A stretch of 31,470 nucleotides of DNA from a virus, in the IMG/VR virus record IMGVR_UViG_3300036884_000521, positions 1 to 31,470 of that record. One strand, given 5' to 3'. A model generated the notes under the pieces. The model was given only the letters and a program-made list of their open reading frames with translations. It was not told where the DNA came from and did no database searches. The stretch's first letter is position 1. Every line of letters starts with the position of its first letter. The translations under genes and the position numbers were made by a program. Shown one piece after another: positions 14,878-22,600 of this stretch.

Positions 14878-16432
14878 AGCATTTGTTATAAGTAAAAGAA
14901 CAGACCAGAAGGGTAATTATATTGCATACGTTGACCCGAATAAACCAGAAAATAAAGAAACTTTTAAATATAAAGATATATTTAAGAATCATGGTGCTAG
15001 ATGGAATAACGACTATAAGTTTTGGTTTTGGTACATAGGTAAAACAAAAGATCAATGGCAGAATGTTTATAGCCATTTCATTGAACCTGCATTAAAAGAA
15101 GTACATGGATTAGAAAGTGCTCCAGAAGAAGAAAGTGCAGCAGCATTAACAACGTCATTGGATGCTCTTTTGTCAGAAATTACTGCAACACCTGCTACCA
15201 CAAATCCTGAAAGTGATACAGAACTTACGGCTGACGAAAAGAAAGCACTTATTGACAAATTAGGAAAATTTAAAGAAACTTTGGTCAATATTGACAGTGA
15301 TGAAGAGTTTAAAAAAACAATGCAAATTATTTTGTCTTTTAAAAATGCACAGGGACATTCATATAGCTTTATGAACACTATTTTGATTATGATTCAAAAT
15401 CCCAATGCAAAATTGGTTAAAAGCGAAATTAACTGGAATAGATTTAATAGAACTATTATTGACAAGAAAAACAGAATGATTGTACGTTCTCCAAGTAAAA
15501 GGGCAATGAGACCGTATTCAAAAAATGAAAAAGAAGTAATCACAGCAAAATTCTTAAAATCAGTCGATAAAAATAGTTATAATGAATTGGGTCCGGGTGA
15601 ACGTGAACGTCTTGGTATTCAGCTTCGTGGAGCATTTAGTGGTCATGATTTTGATTATACATTTGTATATGATGTTTCGAACACACAACAAATGGAAGGA
15701 AAAGAAAATTTTTTAGGTGATTATGAAAAACGTGATCAAATTAAATGGTTTGAAGAAAATATGATAAGTGAGGAAGTGAGACCAATTTATAAATCATTAC
15801 TTGATTTTGCTCAAGAAAATGGTATTAGAATAGAATTGGTTGATGAATTAAATGGTGCAAGAGGAATGAGTTCAAGCGGTATGATTCAACTTTTAAAAAA
15901 TGAAGGAAATGATGTTGGTTTAACAAAGACACTTGCACATGAAATTGCGCATGAATTGTTACATCAAAATTATGTAAAAAGTAAGAATTCAAAATATGCA
16001 CAATATTTTATAGGGAAATCCGAAGGTAGGGATGCAGTTGAACAGCAAGCAGAATTAACAGCATGGATGGTATTGGGAGCATTTAATTTTGATATGAAAA
16101 CCACTTCTTTAAATTATGCAGCATTATGGGGAGCAGATAAAGATGCAATGATCAGGGTATTTGATACTGTATCTAGTGTTGTAAGCATGTTGGTGGATTA
16201 TATCAGCAGGAAAAATAAAACTAATGCAAATACTGCTGCACCACAAAACAATACAAACACTACTGCACCACAAGCAGCACCACAAAATGAAGCACTTGAC
16301 AATACAGCAAGAAGAGTTACTCCAATGGATGTGGCAAGATTTGTTGGTGTTGAAAGAGAATATCAGGACGTTTTAAATAAAAATAAAGGAGAACTGGTAG
16401 AAAATTTCTATAGTTTATTGAAAAAATTATGA
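14861..16432 (+). CDS. ArdC-like antirestriction protein with HExxH metallopeptidase domain, 523 aa
   Basis: Order of parts: a leader MKTLNEAF (E6, an L-N-E-A site); a small domain (about 28-80) with NHGARWNNDYKFWFWYIG, the kind of GA+W...K.W unit also found beside other DNA-related proteins; a low-complexity linker; an ArdC-type N domain (about 125-290) with HSYSFMNTILIMIQNP and KSEINWNRF; and a zincin domain with LAHEIAHELLH (H360, E361, H364) and a following EQQAE (E394/E398) as third ligand. ArdC proteins bind single-stranded DNA and protect incoming DNA from type I restriction; the metallopeptidase may add proteolysis. After an Ala/Asn/Thr/Pro-rich linker the C terminus carries VTPMDVARFVGVEREYQ, shared with the small upstream gene. 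It is followed by the 2H gene with an ATGA overlap. Confidence 0.8.
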   Translation: MKTLNEAFVISKRTDQKGNYIAYVDPNKPENKETFKYKDIFKNHGARWNNDYKFWFWYIGKTKDQWQNVYSHFIEPALKEVHGLESAPEEESAAALTTSLDALLSEITATPATTNPESDTELTADEKKALIDKLGKFKETLVNIDSDEEFKKTMQIILSFKNAQGHSYSFMNTILIMIQNPNAKLVKSEINWNRFNRTIIDKKNRMIVRSPSKRAMRPYSKNEKEVITAKFLKSVDKNSYNELGPGERERLGIQLRGAFSGHDFDYTFVYDVSNTQQMEGKENFLGDYEKRDQIKWFEENMISEEVRPIYKSLLDFAQENGIRIELVDELNGARGMSSSGMIQLLKNEGNDVGLTKTLAHEIAHELLHQNYVKSKNSKYAQYFIGKSEGRDAVEQQAELTAWMVLGAFNFDMKTTSLNYAALWGADKDAMIRVFDTVSSVVSMLVDYISRKNKTNANTAAPQNNTNTTAPQAAPQNEALDNTARRVTPMDVARFVGVEREYQDVLNKNKGELVENFYSLLKKL

Positions 16433-16815
16433 GTAATATTTCCTATAGTGCTATAGTTCTTGATGATATTTCGAGACAAAGATTAATCAACAGGTTTAAA
16501 TCAATAATTCCAGAAGAATTTGAAATTATTGCGCATCATATGACCATTAACTTAGACGAAATTGACCCTGAATATGAAAAATATCTTGGTTTAGCAGTAC
16601 GTTTAACTGTTAACGATATTGCTATGAATGATAAAGTAATTGCAGTGGGTGTATCATCAGAAATTAAAAGTGTTAATGCTAAATCACATATAACACTGGC
16701 AGTAAATCGTGTAAATGATGGTAAACCAGTAATGTCAAATAATCTAACTAATTGGGAAAGATTACGAAGACCATTGTCCTTAAGGGGAAAAGTAACACAG
16801 GTAGAATATAATTAA
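16429..16815 (+). CDS. 2H phosphoesterase (cyclic phosphodiesterase-like), 128 aa
   Basis: Two H-x-T-h motifs, H37-M-T-I and H87-I-T-L, are 50 residues apart, the defining pair of the 2H phosphoesterase superfamily, and the flanking strands fit (YSAIVLDD at the start, DKVIAVGVSS between, LSLRGKVTQVEY at the end). 2H enzymes open or hydrolyse 2',3'-cyclic phosphates on RNA or related cyclic nucleotides. The overall look (SAIVLD, HHMTI, KSHITLAVN) is closest to the cyclic-phosphodiesterase part of fungal-type tRNA ligase and the Swiss-Army-Knife RNA repair set. The T4 anti-CBASS enzyme Acb1 has the same fold type, so degradation of a defence signal is an alternative. It shares four bases with the ArdC-like gene and is followed after two bases by the next gene. 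Confidence 0.78.
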   Translation: MSNISYSAIVLDDISRQRLINRFKSIIPEEFEIIAHHMTINLDEIDPEYEKYLGLAVRLTVNDIAMNDKVIAVGVSSEIKSVNAKSHITLAVNRVNDGKPVMSNNLTNWERLRRPLSLRGKVTQVEYN

Positions 16816-16817
16816 TT

Positions 16818-17405
16818 ATGAATACAATTGAATATGTTGCTGAAAAACAGCACAAGGATTACGAAAAAGGTAAAAAATCTCAAAAATTGTTCATGGATTT
16901 AATGGGAAAAAATGGGTATCGTTGTTATAGTGCAGACACTTTTCAAGACACAAACGAACATTGGGATGTAGTAACAGTTAAGGACACTGAAAATGGCGGT
17001 AAAATTTTTGAACGTTTTGATGTTAAAGGATTAAAAGAATGTGTTAGTGAAGGATTTGAATGGGTTGAATTGATGACTGTTGACGGAAGAAAAGGTTGGT
17101 TATATTCTGAATACATGAATAGTCTTGCTTTTGAACTTAACGATTATTTTATTTTAATTAAAAGAATAGAATTAGTTCCGATTATAGAAACAAATATTGC
17201 CATAATGGATAAATTAGATGAAGAAGCAGGAGAACGTATACCATTGTTGCGTGTAATAAAAGATGGATTACTGAATTATCAAAGATATAGTAGAATATTA
17301 TGGGGAAAAAACGATGTTGTAGTTAAAGCACCAATTAAAGATTTTGAACATTTAACTTTTGCAAAACTATATAAAAAAGATGGTAAATTAGAAATGATAA
17401 AATGA
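16818..17405 (+). CDS. Putative PD-(D/E)XK nuclease-like protein, 195 aa
   Basis: An N-terminal helix (EKQHKDYEKGKKSQKLFMDLMG) is followed by NEHWDVVTV (D50) and, about 18 residues on, FERFDVKG (D68, K70), then GFEWVELM. This order of helix, Asp strand and D-x-K strand is typical of PD-(D/E)XK nucleases. The C-terminal half has RIELVPIIETNIAIMDKLDEEAGERIPLLRV and a strand-rich end (NDVVVKAPIKDFEHLTFAKLY). I do not recognise the specific family, and the fold call rests on the short motif only. It sits between two RNA-end-processing enzymes and overlaps the second by four bases, so cutting or binding of RNA or tRNA is as likely as DNA cleavage. Confidence 0.6.
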   Translation: MNTIEYVAEKQHKDYEKGKKSQKLFMDLMGKNGYRCYSADTFQDTNEHWDVVTVKDTENGGKIFERFDVKGLKECVSEGFEWVELMTVDGRKGWLYSEYMNSLAFELNDYFILIKRIELVPIIETNIAIMDKLDEEAGERIPLLRVIKDGLLNYQRYSRILWGKNDVVVKAPIKDFEHLTFAKLYKKDGKLEMIK

Positions 17406-17947
17406 TAACAAGACTATGTGCATTTGATTTTGATAGTACTTTAATTTCAAGTCCAATGCCTGAAACTGGTAAAATTGAATGGGAAAAGTATTACAACAAA
17501 CCGTTTCCATACAAAGGCTGGTGGGGCAGACCTGAGAGTTTGGATTTGAATGTTTTTGATGTTAGAACATTTCCAAAGGTACAAAATATTTTAAATAAAG
17601 ATGTTTCAACACCTGACACATATACAATTGTATTAACTTCAAGACAGGAAAAATTGCGTCCTTTACTTCAAAAAATATTGGATTTTAATAATATTCGTGT
17701 TGATAAACTTGACATGAAACGTGATGAAAGAACAAAGGGTCAAAAAATTCTTGATTATATTAAAAAATTTCCTGAATTAATTGAAATAAATGTTTATGAG
17801 GATAAAGAAGATGAAATAAATTCATATAAAGAAATTAAAAATCAAATTCCCGAAAACATAAAATTTAATATTTACGTTGCAAATCAAGGTATATTAACAT
17901 CAATTATTAATGAAGAAATTGAAAAACTATTTTATGAAAGAAAATAA
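17402..17947 (+). CDS. HAD phosphatase of the Swiss-Army-Knife RNA repair type (HAD_SAK-like), 181 aa
   Basis: HAD motif I is at the start, AFDFDSTL (D9, D11). A family-typical stretch follows: SSPMPETGKIEW and GWWGRPESL, the pattern of the HAD domain in Swiss-Army-Knife RNA repair proteins. Motif II is VLTSR (about 77-81) and the acidic motif IV is VYEDKEDE (about 138-145); K108 or a neighbour in the MKRDERTKG stretch would be motif III. In that family the HAD unit is thought to remove phosphates from RNA ends, and here the gene is in the same coupled series as a 2H phosphoesterase, which handles cyclic phosphates. It ends 13 bases before the lipoprotein gene, and the cassette ends here by function. 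Confidence 0.8.
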   Translation: MITRLCAFDFDSTLISSPMPETGKIEWEKYYNKPFPYKGWWGRPESLDLNVFDVRTFPKVQNILNKDVSTPDTYTIVLTSRQEKLRPLLQKILDFNNIRVDKLDMKRDERTKGQKILDYIKKFPELIEINVYEDKEDEINSYKEIKNQIPENIKFNIYVANQGILTSIINEEIEKLFYERK

Positions 17948-17960
17948 TGTTAAAAAATTC

Positions 17961-19106
17961 ATGAAGAAACTATTAACTATTATATTAATATTTGCAATAA
18001 TATCAATATCATTTACTTCTTGTGCTATATTCAAGAAATCGACTTCTAAAAACACTCTTATTACGCAAAAAAATCTTACATTATCTGTATTAACAATTGA
18101 AGGAACTACAACGGTTAATACATCAACAGGTGAATGGGATGGAGTAAATATTTTAAGAACTACACCCACAAGATTTACTTTTGTCAATAACTATATCACA
18201 AGTCAAAATAATGCTGGTTATATGTTACAGGCAGGTACTGACAATTTAACTAATGATGGAAGTTTTGGTAATCTTGATGGAGAAGTTATAACGGGTAATT
18301 ATCTTAATTTTACTGGAAGTGTTCTTGGGGAAAATAGTGGACTTGTACATGGTTTGATGACCTGTAACATGATTAATTGTGATGTCAGGTATAATAAAAT
18401 TAAAGATGTTGCAGGTTCATTTGTAATTAAAGGTCACGGTAATACATATACATCAGGTGGATATGCATATAATATTGTTAAAGTGGGATTGGTAGGAGCA
18501 AATATATTAGGTATGAATGGAGTATATGTTTATAATAATACATTTTATTCAAACCATCCATTTTACAGTTCTGATAATTTAGGCGTTTGGAGAGGAATAA
18601 TAAACATATATCAAAATGATCAAAACGGTTCACCTATATGGGGTTCAACAGGAACAAAAATTAAAAATAATATTTTTTATACTGTACATCAGATACCTTG
18701 TATTAGTATACATAATTCAAATTGTTTATCAGGTTTTGAGTCAGATTATAATATTTTTTATTGTGAAGCAGGAGAACCTTATTTTCAATATTTGGAAGAT
18801 AATATTCCTTTTAGTGAATGGCAAGCATTAGGATATGATACACATTCAATAGTAATTAATCCGAATTTTAATAATTTTAATGATTTTGTACCTGCTGCAC
18901 GTCTTAATTATGGAACAAACCTAGGCACAATATGGCAAATTGGATTATCAATAACAGCTACATGGGTAGTTAATTCTCCACCAGCTACTGTTAATCAGAA
19001 CGGTACTTGGCAAGTTGGTGCACGAATATATGATGTTTCAGTACCATTAATAAATGTATCAAATGTGGTTCAATTTATTGTTAATAAAAATTCCAATAAA
19101 GAATAA
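17961..19106 (+). CDS. Exported beta-helix lipoprotein, 381 aa
   Basis: The start at 17961 gives a textbook lipoprotein signal: MKKLLTIILIFAIISISFTSC, lipobox FTSC with the Cys at residue 21. An ATG at 17910 would add 17 polar residues and overlap the HAD gene, so I reject it. The mature part is rich in Asn, Gly, Ser, Thr and short strands (FTFVNNYIT, GNYLNFTGS, VRYNKIKDV, VYVYNNTFYS, IKNNIFYTV), the rung pattern of a right-handed parallel beta-helix, as in pectate-lyase-like folds and phage tailspikes. The C-terminal part has ALGYDTHSIVINP and a closing domain with NPPATVNQNGTW-like turns. The region about 231-302 is repeated in the next gene. A Sec/SPII-exported protein in a phage is unusual; it may change the infected cell's surface. 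Confidence 0.8.
   Translation: MKKLLTIILIFAIISISFTSCAIFKKSTSKNTLITQKNLTLSVLTIEGTTTVNTSTGEWDGVNILRTTPTRFTFVNNYITSQNNAGYMLQAGTDNLTNDGSFGNLDGEVITGNYLNFTGSVLGENSGLVHGLMTCNMINCDVRYNKIKDVAGSFVIKGHGNTYTSGGYAYNIVKVGLVGANILGMNGVYVYNNTFYSNHPFYSSDNLGVWRGIINIYQNDQNGSPIWGSTGTKIKNNIFYTVHQIPCISIHNSNCLSGFESDYNIFYCEAGEPYFQYLEDNIPFSEWQALGYDTHSIVINPNFNNFNDFVPAARLNYGTNLGTIWQIGLSITATWVVNSPPATVNQNGTWQVGARIYDVSVPLINVSNVVQFIVNKNSNKE
18651..18866 (+). repeat. Copy 1 of a duplicated beta-helix segment
   Basis: Matches 19416-19636 closely at both DNA and protein level, sharing KIKNNIFYTV, ESDYNIFYCEAG and WQALGYDTHSI. The two copies are about 765 bases apart, which points to tandem gene duplication followed by shortening of the second copy. 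Confidence 0.8.
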
Positions 19107-19121
19107 TTTTAAAATACTCTT

Positions 19122-19129
19122 GTATTTAT
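19122..19129 (+). promoter_or_regulatory. GTATTTAT motif, candidate phage late promoter (copy 6)
   Basis: In the gap after the lipoprotein gene, 36 bases before the ATG at 19166. It supports 19166, not the downstream TTG at 19203, as the original start of the following gene. Confidence 0.6.
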
Positions 19130-19165
19130 GAAATTAAAAATATAATTTTACAAAAATTAAAAACT

Positions 19166-19640
19166 ATGAAAAAACTATTAGCAATTATCTTTTTATTAAG
19201 TATTGTCATGTACAATATTGATTGCACAAAACACATCAAGTATAATTCAATTTGTCATCAGTAAAAATCCTAACATTGTAATTAGTATTAAAGGTGCTAA
19301 TGGAATTAAATATTATAATAATATTTTTTACAGTACTAAAGTGGTAGCAGATAATCCTGTTGGAACAGGTATTATTGATGTAAATCAAACTATTGATACA
19401 ACACAAACAACCGCAGGAGCAAAAATTAAAAATAATATTTTTTATACCGTTAATCAGATACCAAATATTAGATTAGTTGATAATAATTCTTTAGTTAATT
19501 TTGAATCTGATTATAATATTTTTTATTGTGAAGCAGGTACTCCGATATTTACTTATCTTGGAACACAAAAAACATTTGCTCAGTGGCAAGCATTGGGATA
19601 TGATACTCATTCAATTATAGCTAATCCTAAATTTAAATAA
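19166..19640 (+). pseudogene. Frameshifted, shortened paralogue of the beta-helix lipoprotein
   Basis: From ATG 19166 the frame reads a signal peptide (MKKLLAIIFLLSIV) and then runs out of frame, stopping after 32 codons. The frame that encodes the rest (to 19640) is blocked upstream by a TAA at 19197-19199 and has only GTA or TTG to start. Removing one A near 19198-19199 joins them into MKKLLAIIFLLVLSCTIL, a lipoprotein signal with an LVLSC lipobox, followed by a beta-helix-like chain whose last 75 residues are highly similar to the previous protein (YNIFYCEAG, WQALGYDTHSI). So the signal and the body belong together, and one extra base separates them. Either the gene is broken or there is a one-base sequence error. 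Without the error it would be about 157 aa. Confidence 0.75.
19416..19636 (+). repeat. Copy 2 of the duplicated beta-helix segment
   Basis: Counterpart of 18651-18866; same protein motifs in the same order, with substitutions spread over the length. Confidence 0.8.
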
Positions 19641-19648
19641 AATAATAT

Positions 19649-22600
19649 ATGAAAAAGTTTTTAACAATTTTAATGTTTTTATTTGTCAGTTTGACAATTA
19701 ATGCAACCGAATATTATGTTGCTACTCCCGCAAATGGTGGTAAAGATACTAATACAGGACTTAATGGTTTTCCTTTTGCAACACTAAAATATGCTTCTCT
19801 TCATGTACCTGCAGGAAGTAATACAATTCATGTTGGTGCAGGTGTATTCAATGAAGGAATTAATCGAGTAAAATTTGCCGAAGGAGTTACACTTGTAGGA
19901 GAAGGCATTGGTATTGCACCAACAAAAATAATATCATCTTATGTAGGTGATAGTTTAACATTAGGTTCTTTTGTATTTAGTAGTTCTGCACAAGGAACAA
20001 ATGGAAATCAAAGTGTATCAAATATATGGTTTGATGGTAGTTTAACAACAGCAAATATTGCAATATTGGTAGAAAAAAGAAGTAATGTAATTATCTATAA
20101 TTGTAAATTTACCAATTTTAAATATAGTGCTATAACAATGATTGGTGGTGCAGATATGATAACTGAACCAACAACATATGCAACAGGAAATCAAATATAT
20201 AATGATACTATTAATAATTGTACAGGATATTATGGTAGTAAAACACTTGGTGCAATAGAAATTGTTGGTCAATCAGGAATTAAAATATATAATAATCGTT
20301 TTGATCAAAAACAAAGAGTTGTTGGAAATGAAGCATTAATACAGGGCGTTAGTACTTTCAATAAATTAATGGATGTTCATGATAATTATGTAAATAAATT
20401 ACTTTTAAGTAATGTTGTTATACCTACCGATTTTCATTTACAATCTACTTCTCCTGCTATTGGTAAGGGATTAACACTTGGAAATATGACCACTGATGCT
20501 GGTGGAAATCCGATAAAAAATCCTCCAGATATTGGTGCTTATGGATATTATGCTGTTGTACCAACGGTTTCAACAGTAGCAGCAACTAATATTTCAAATA
20601 CAACTGCAACATCAGGAAGACTGTTTGTTGCTGATGGTGGTAGTAATATTGCAATGAGTGGTGTTTGTTGGAATAAAACCGGTAATCCCACAATTAGTGA
20701 TTCACATACAAGTGATGGTGCAATTAGTCCATTTGGTGTTCCTAACACAATATCAAATATAACAGGATTAGCACAAGGTACTTTATATCATGTTCGTGCT
20801 TATGCAACAAACGCTACTGGTACAGGATATGGAAATGATTTAATATTTACCACTTCTGGTTCTAGTTTTATTCTTGTAACAGGTTTATCTATAAACACTA
20901 TACCTGTTAATAGTATTCATACTATTTCTACTTATCATGGTATTTTGCAATTGGGAGTTACTAGTGTAATACCAAGTAATGCAACAAATCAGACAGTTAC
21001 TTGGTCAGTAACAAATGGAACAGGGTCAGGTTCTATAACAAGTTCTGGATTATTTACAGCAATTACGGATGGAAATGTTGTAGTTTATGCTACTGCAAAT
21101 GATGGTTCTGGTGTGCGAGATAATTTTATTATAACAATATCAAATCAAATTGTAATTACTTATCCAACAGTAACAACAACAGCAATAAGTAATATTGTAC
21201 AAACCACTGCAACATCAGGTGGTAATGTAACTTCCGATGGTGGTGCTACGGTAACAGCAAAAGGTGTGTGCTGGTCAACAAATATAAATCCTACAATTGC
21301 TAATTCTAAAACTTCTGACGGTACAGGGACAGGAATATATACAAGTTCATTAACGGGGTTGGTGGCTAATACTTTATATCATGTGCGTGCATATGCTACA
21401 AATAGTGCAGGTACTGCTTATGGTAGTGACATTACTTTTACAACATTATCAATTCCAGTAGTATTACCAACAGTTACTACAACGGTGATAACAAATATTG
21501 CACAAACAACAGCAATGTCGGGTGGCAATGTAACTTCTGATGGTGGTGCTTCTGTAACAGCAAAAGGTGTATGTTGGTCAATAAATGTAAATCCTACAAC
21601 AAGTAATTCATTAACAAATGATGGTACTGGTATAGGGATATATGTGAGTTCATTAAATGGATTATTACCGAACACTTTATATCATCTGCGTGCTTATGCA
21701 ACAAACAGTATAGGTACTGCCTATGGTAATGACATTACATTTACAACATTATCAATTCCAGTAGTACTGCCTACAGTTACAACAACAACAGTGACAAGTA
21801 TTGGAAATACAACAGCAATAAGTGGGGGAAATGTAACGGCTGACGGAGGGGCAACTGTAACAGCTTACGGAGTTTGTTATAGCACAACTTCTTATCCTTC
21901 ACTTATAAATCCTCATACAACAGATGGAAGTGGAATGAGTAGTTTTGTGAGTTCAATAATAGGATTATCAGCAAATACAAATTATCATGTCAGGGCATAT
22001 GCAACAAATAACGCAGGTACTGCTTATGGTGCTGATATAGCATTTACAACATTAATTGTAAATAGCACAATACCAATAGTTTCTACATTTGCAACAACTT
22101 TAATTGTAAAAACTACGGCAACATCGGGTGGCAATGTAATTTCTGATGGTGGTTCTCCAGTAACAACAAGAGGTGTATGTTGGAATACAACAGGAAGTCC
22201 TACAATTTTTGATAGTAGAATGGGTGATGGTATTGGAACGGGGTCATTTATATTAAATTTAACTGGATTAACTAAAAGTACGGTATATTACATACGTGCT
22301 TATGCAACAAATAGTGTAGGTACTGCTTATGGTAATATTTTGACATTTAAAACAGATGATGTACCAGTACTTACAACAACATCTGTATATGCTATACAAC
22401 AAACAACAGCAAAATCAGGTGGTAATATAATTGCAGATGATGGTTTTCCAGTAGCTGTTAGGGGTGTATGTTGGTCAATAAATCCAAATCCAATTTCTAC
22501 TGACGCACATGGAACTAATGGCGTTGGAATGGGAATTTATCCAATAAATATATCAGGCTTGTTACCAAACACTACTTATTATGCAAGAGCATATGCAATA

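Noticed and set aside
17910-17960. Earlier ATG for the beta-helix lipoprotein
   Set aside because: It adds 17 polar, charged residues before a perfect lipoprotein signal and overlaps the HAD gene; ATG 17961 is the natural start.
19203-19640. TTG-started intact gene in the duplicated beta-helix segment
   Set aside because: The product would lack a start of the right type, while a signal peptide and promoter motif lie directly upstream in another frame; a frameshifted gene explains both.
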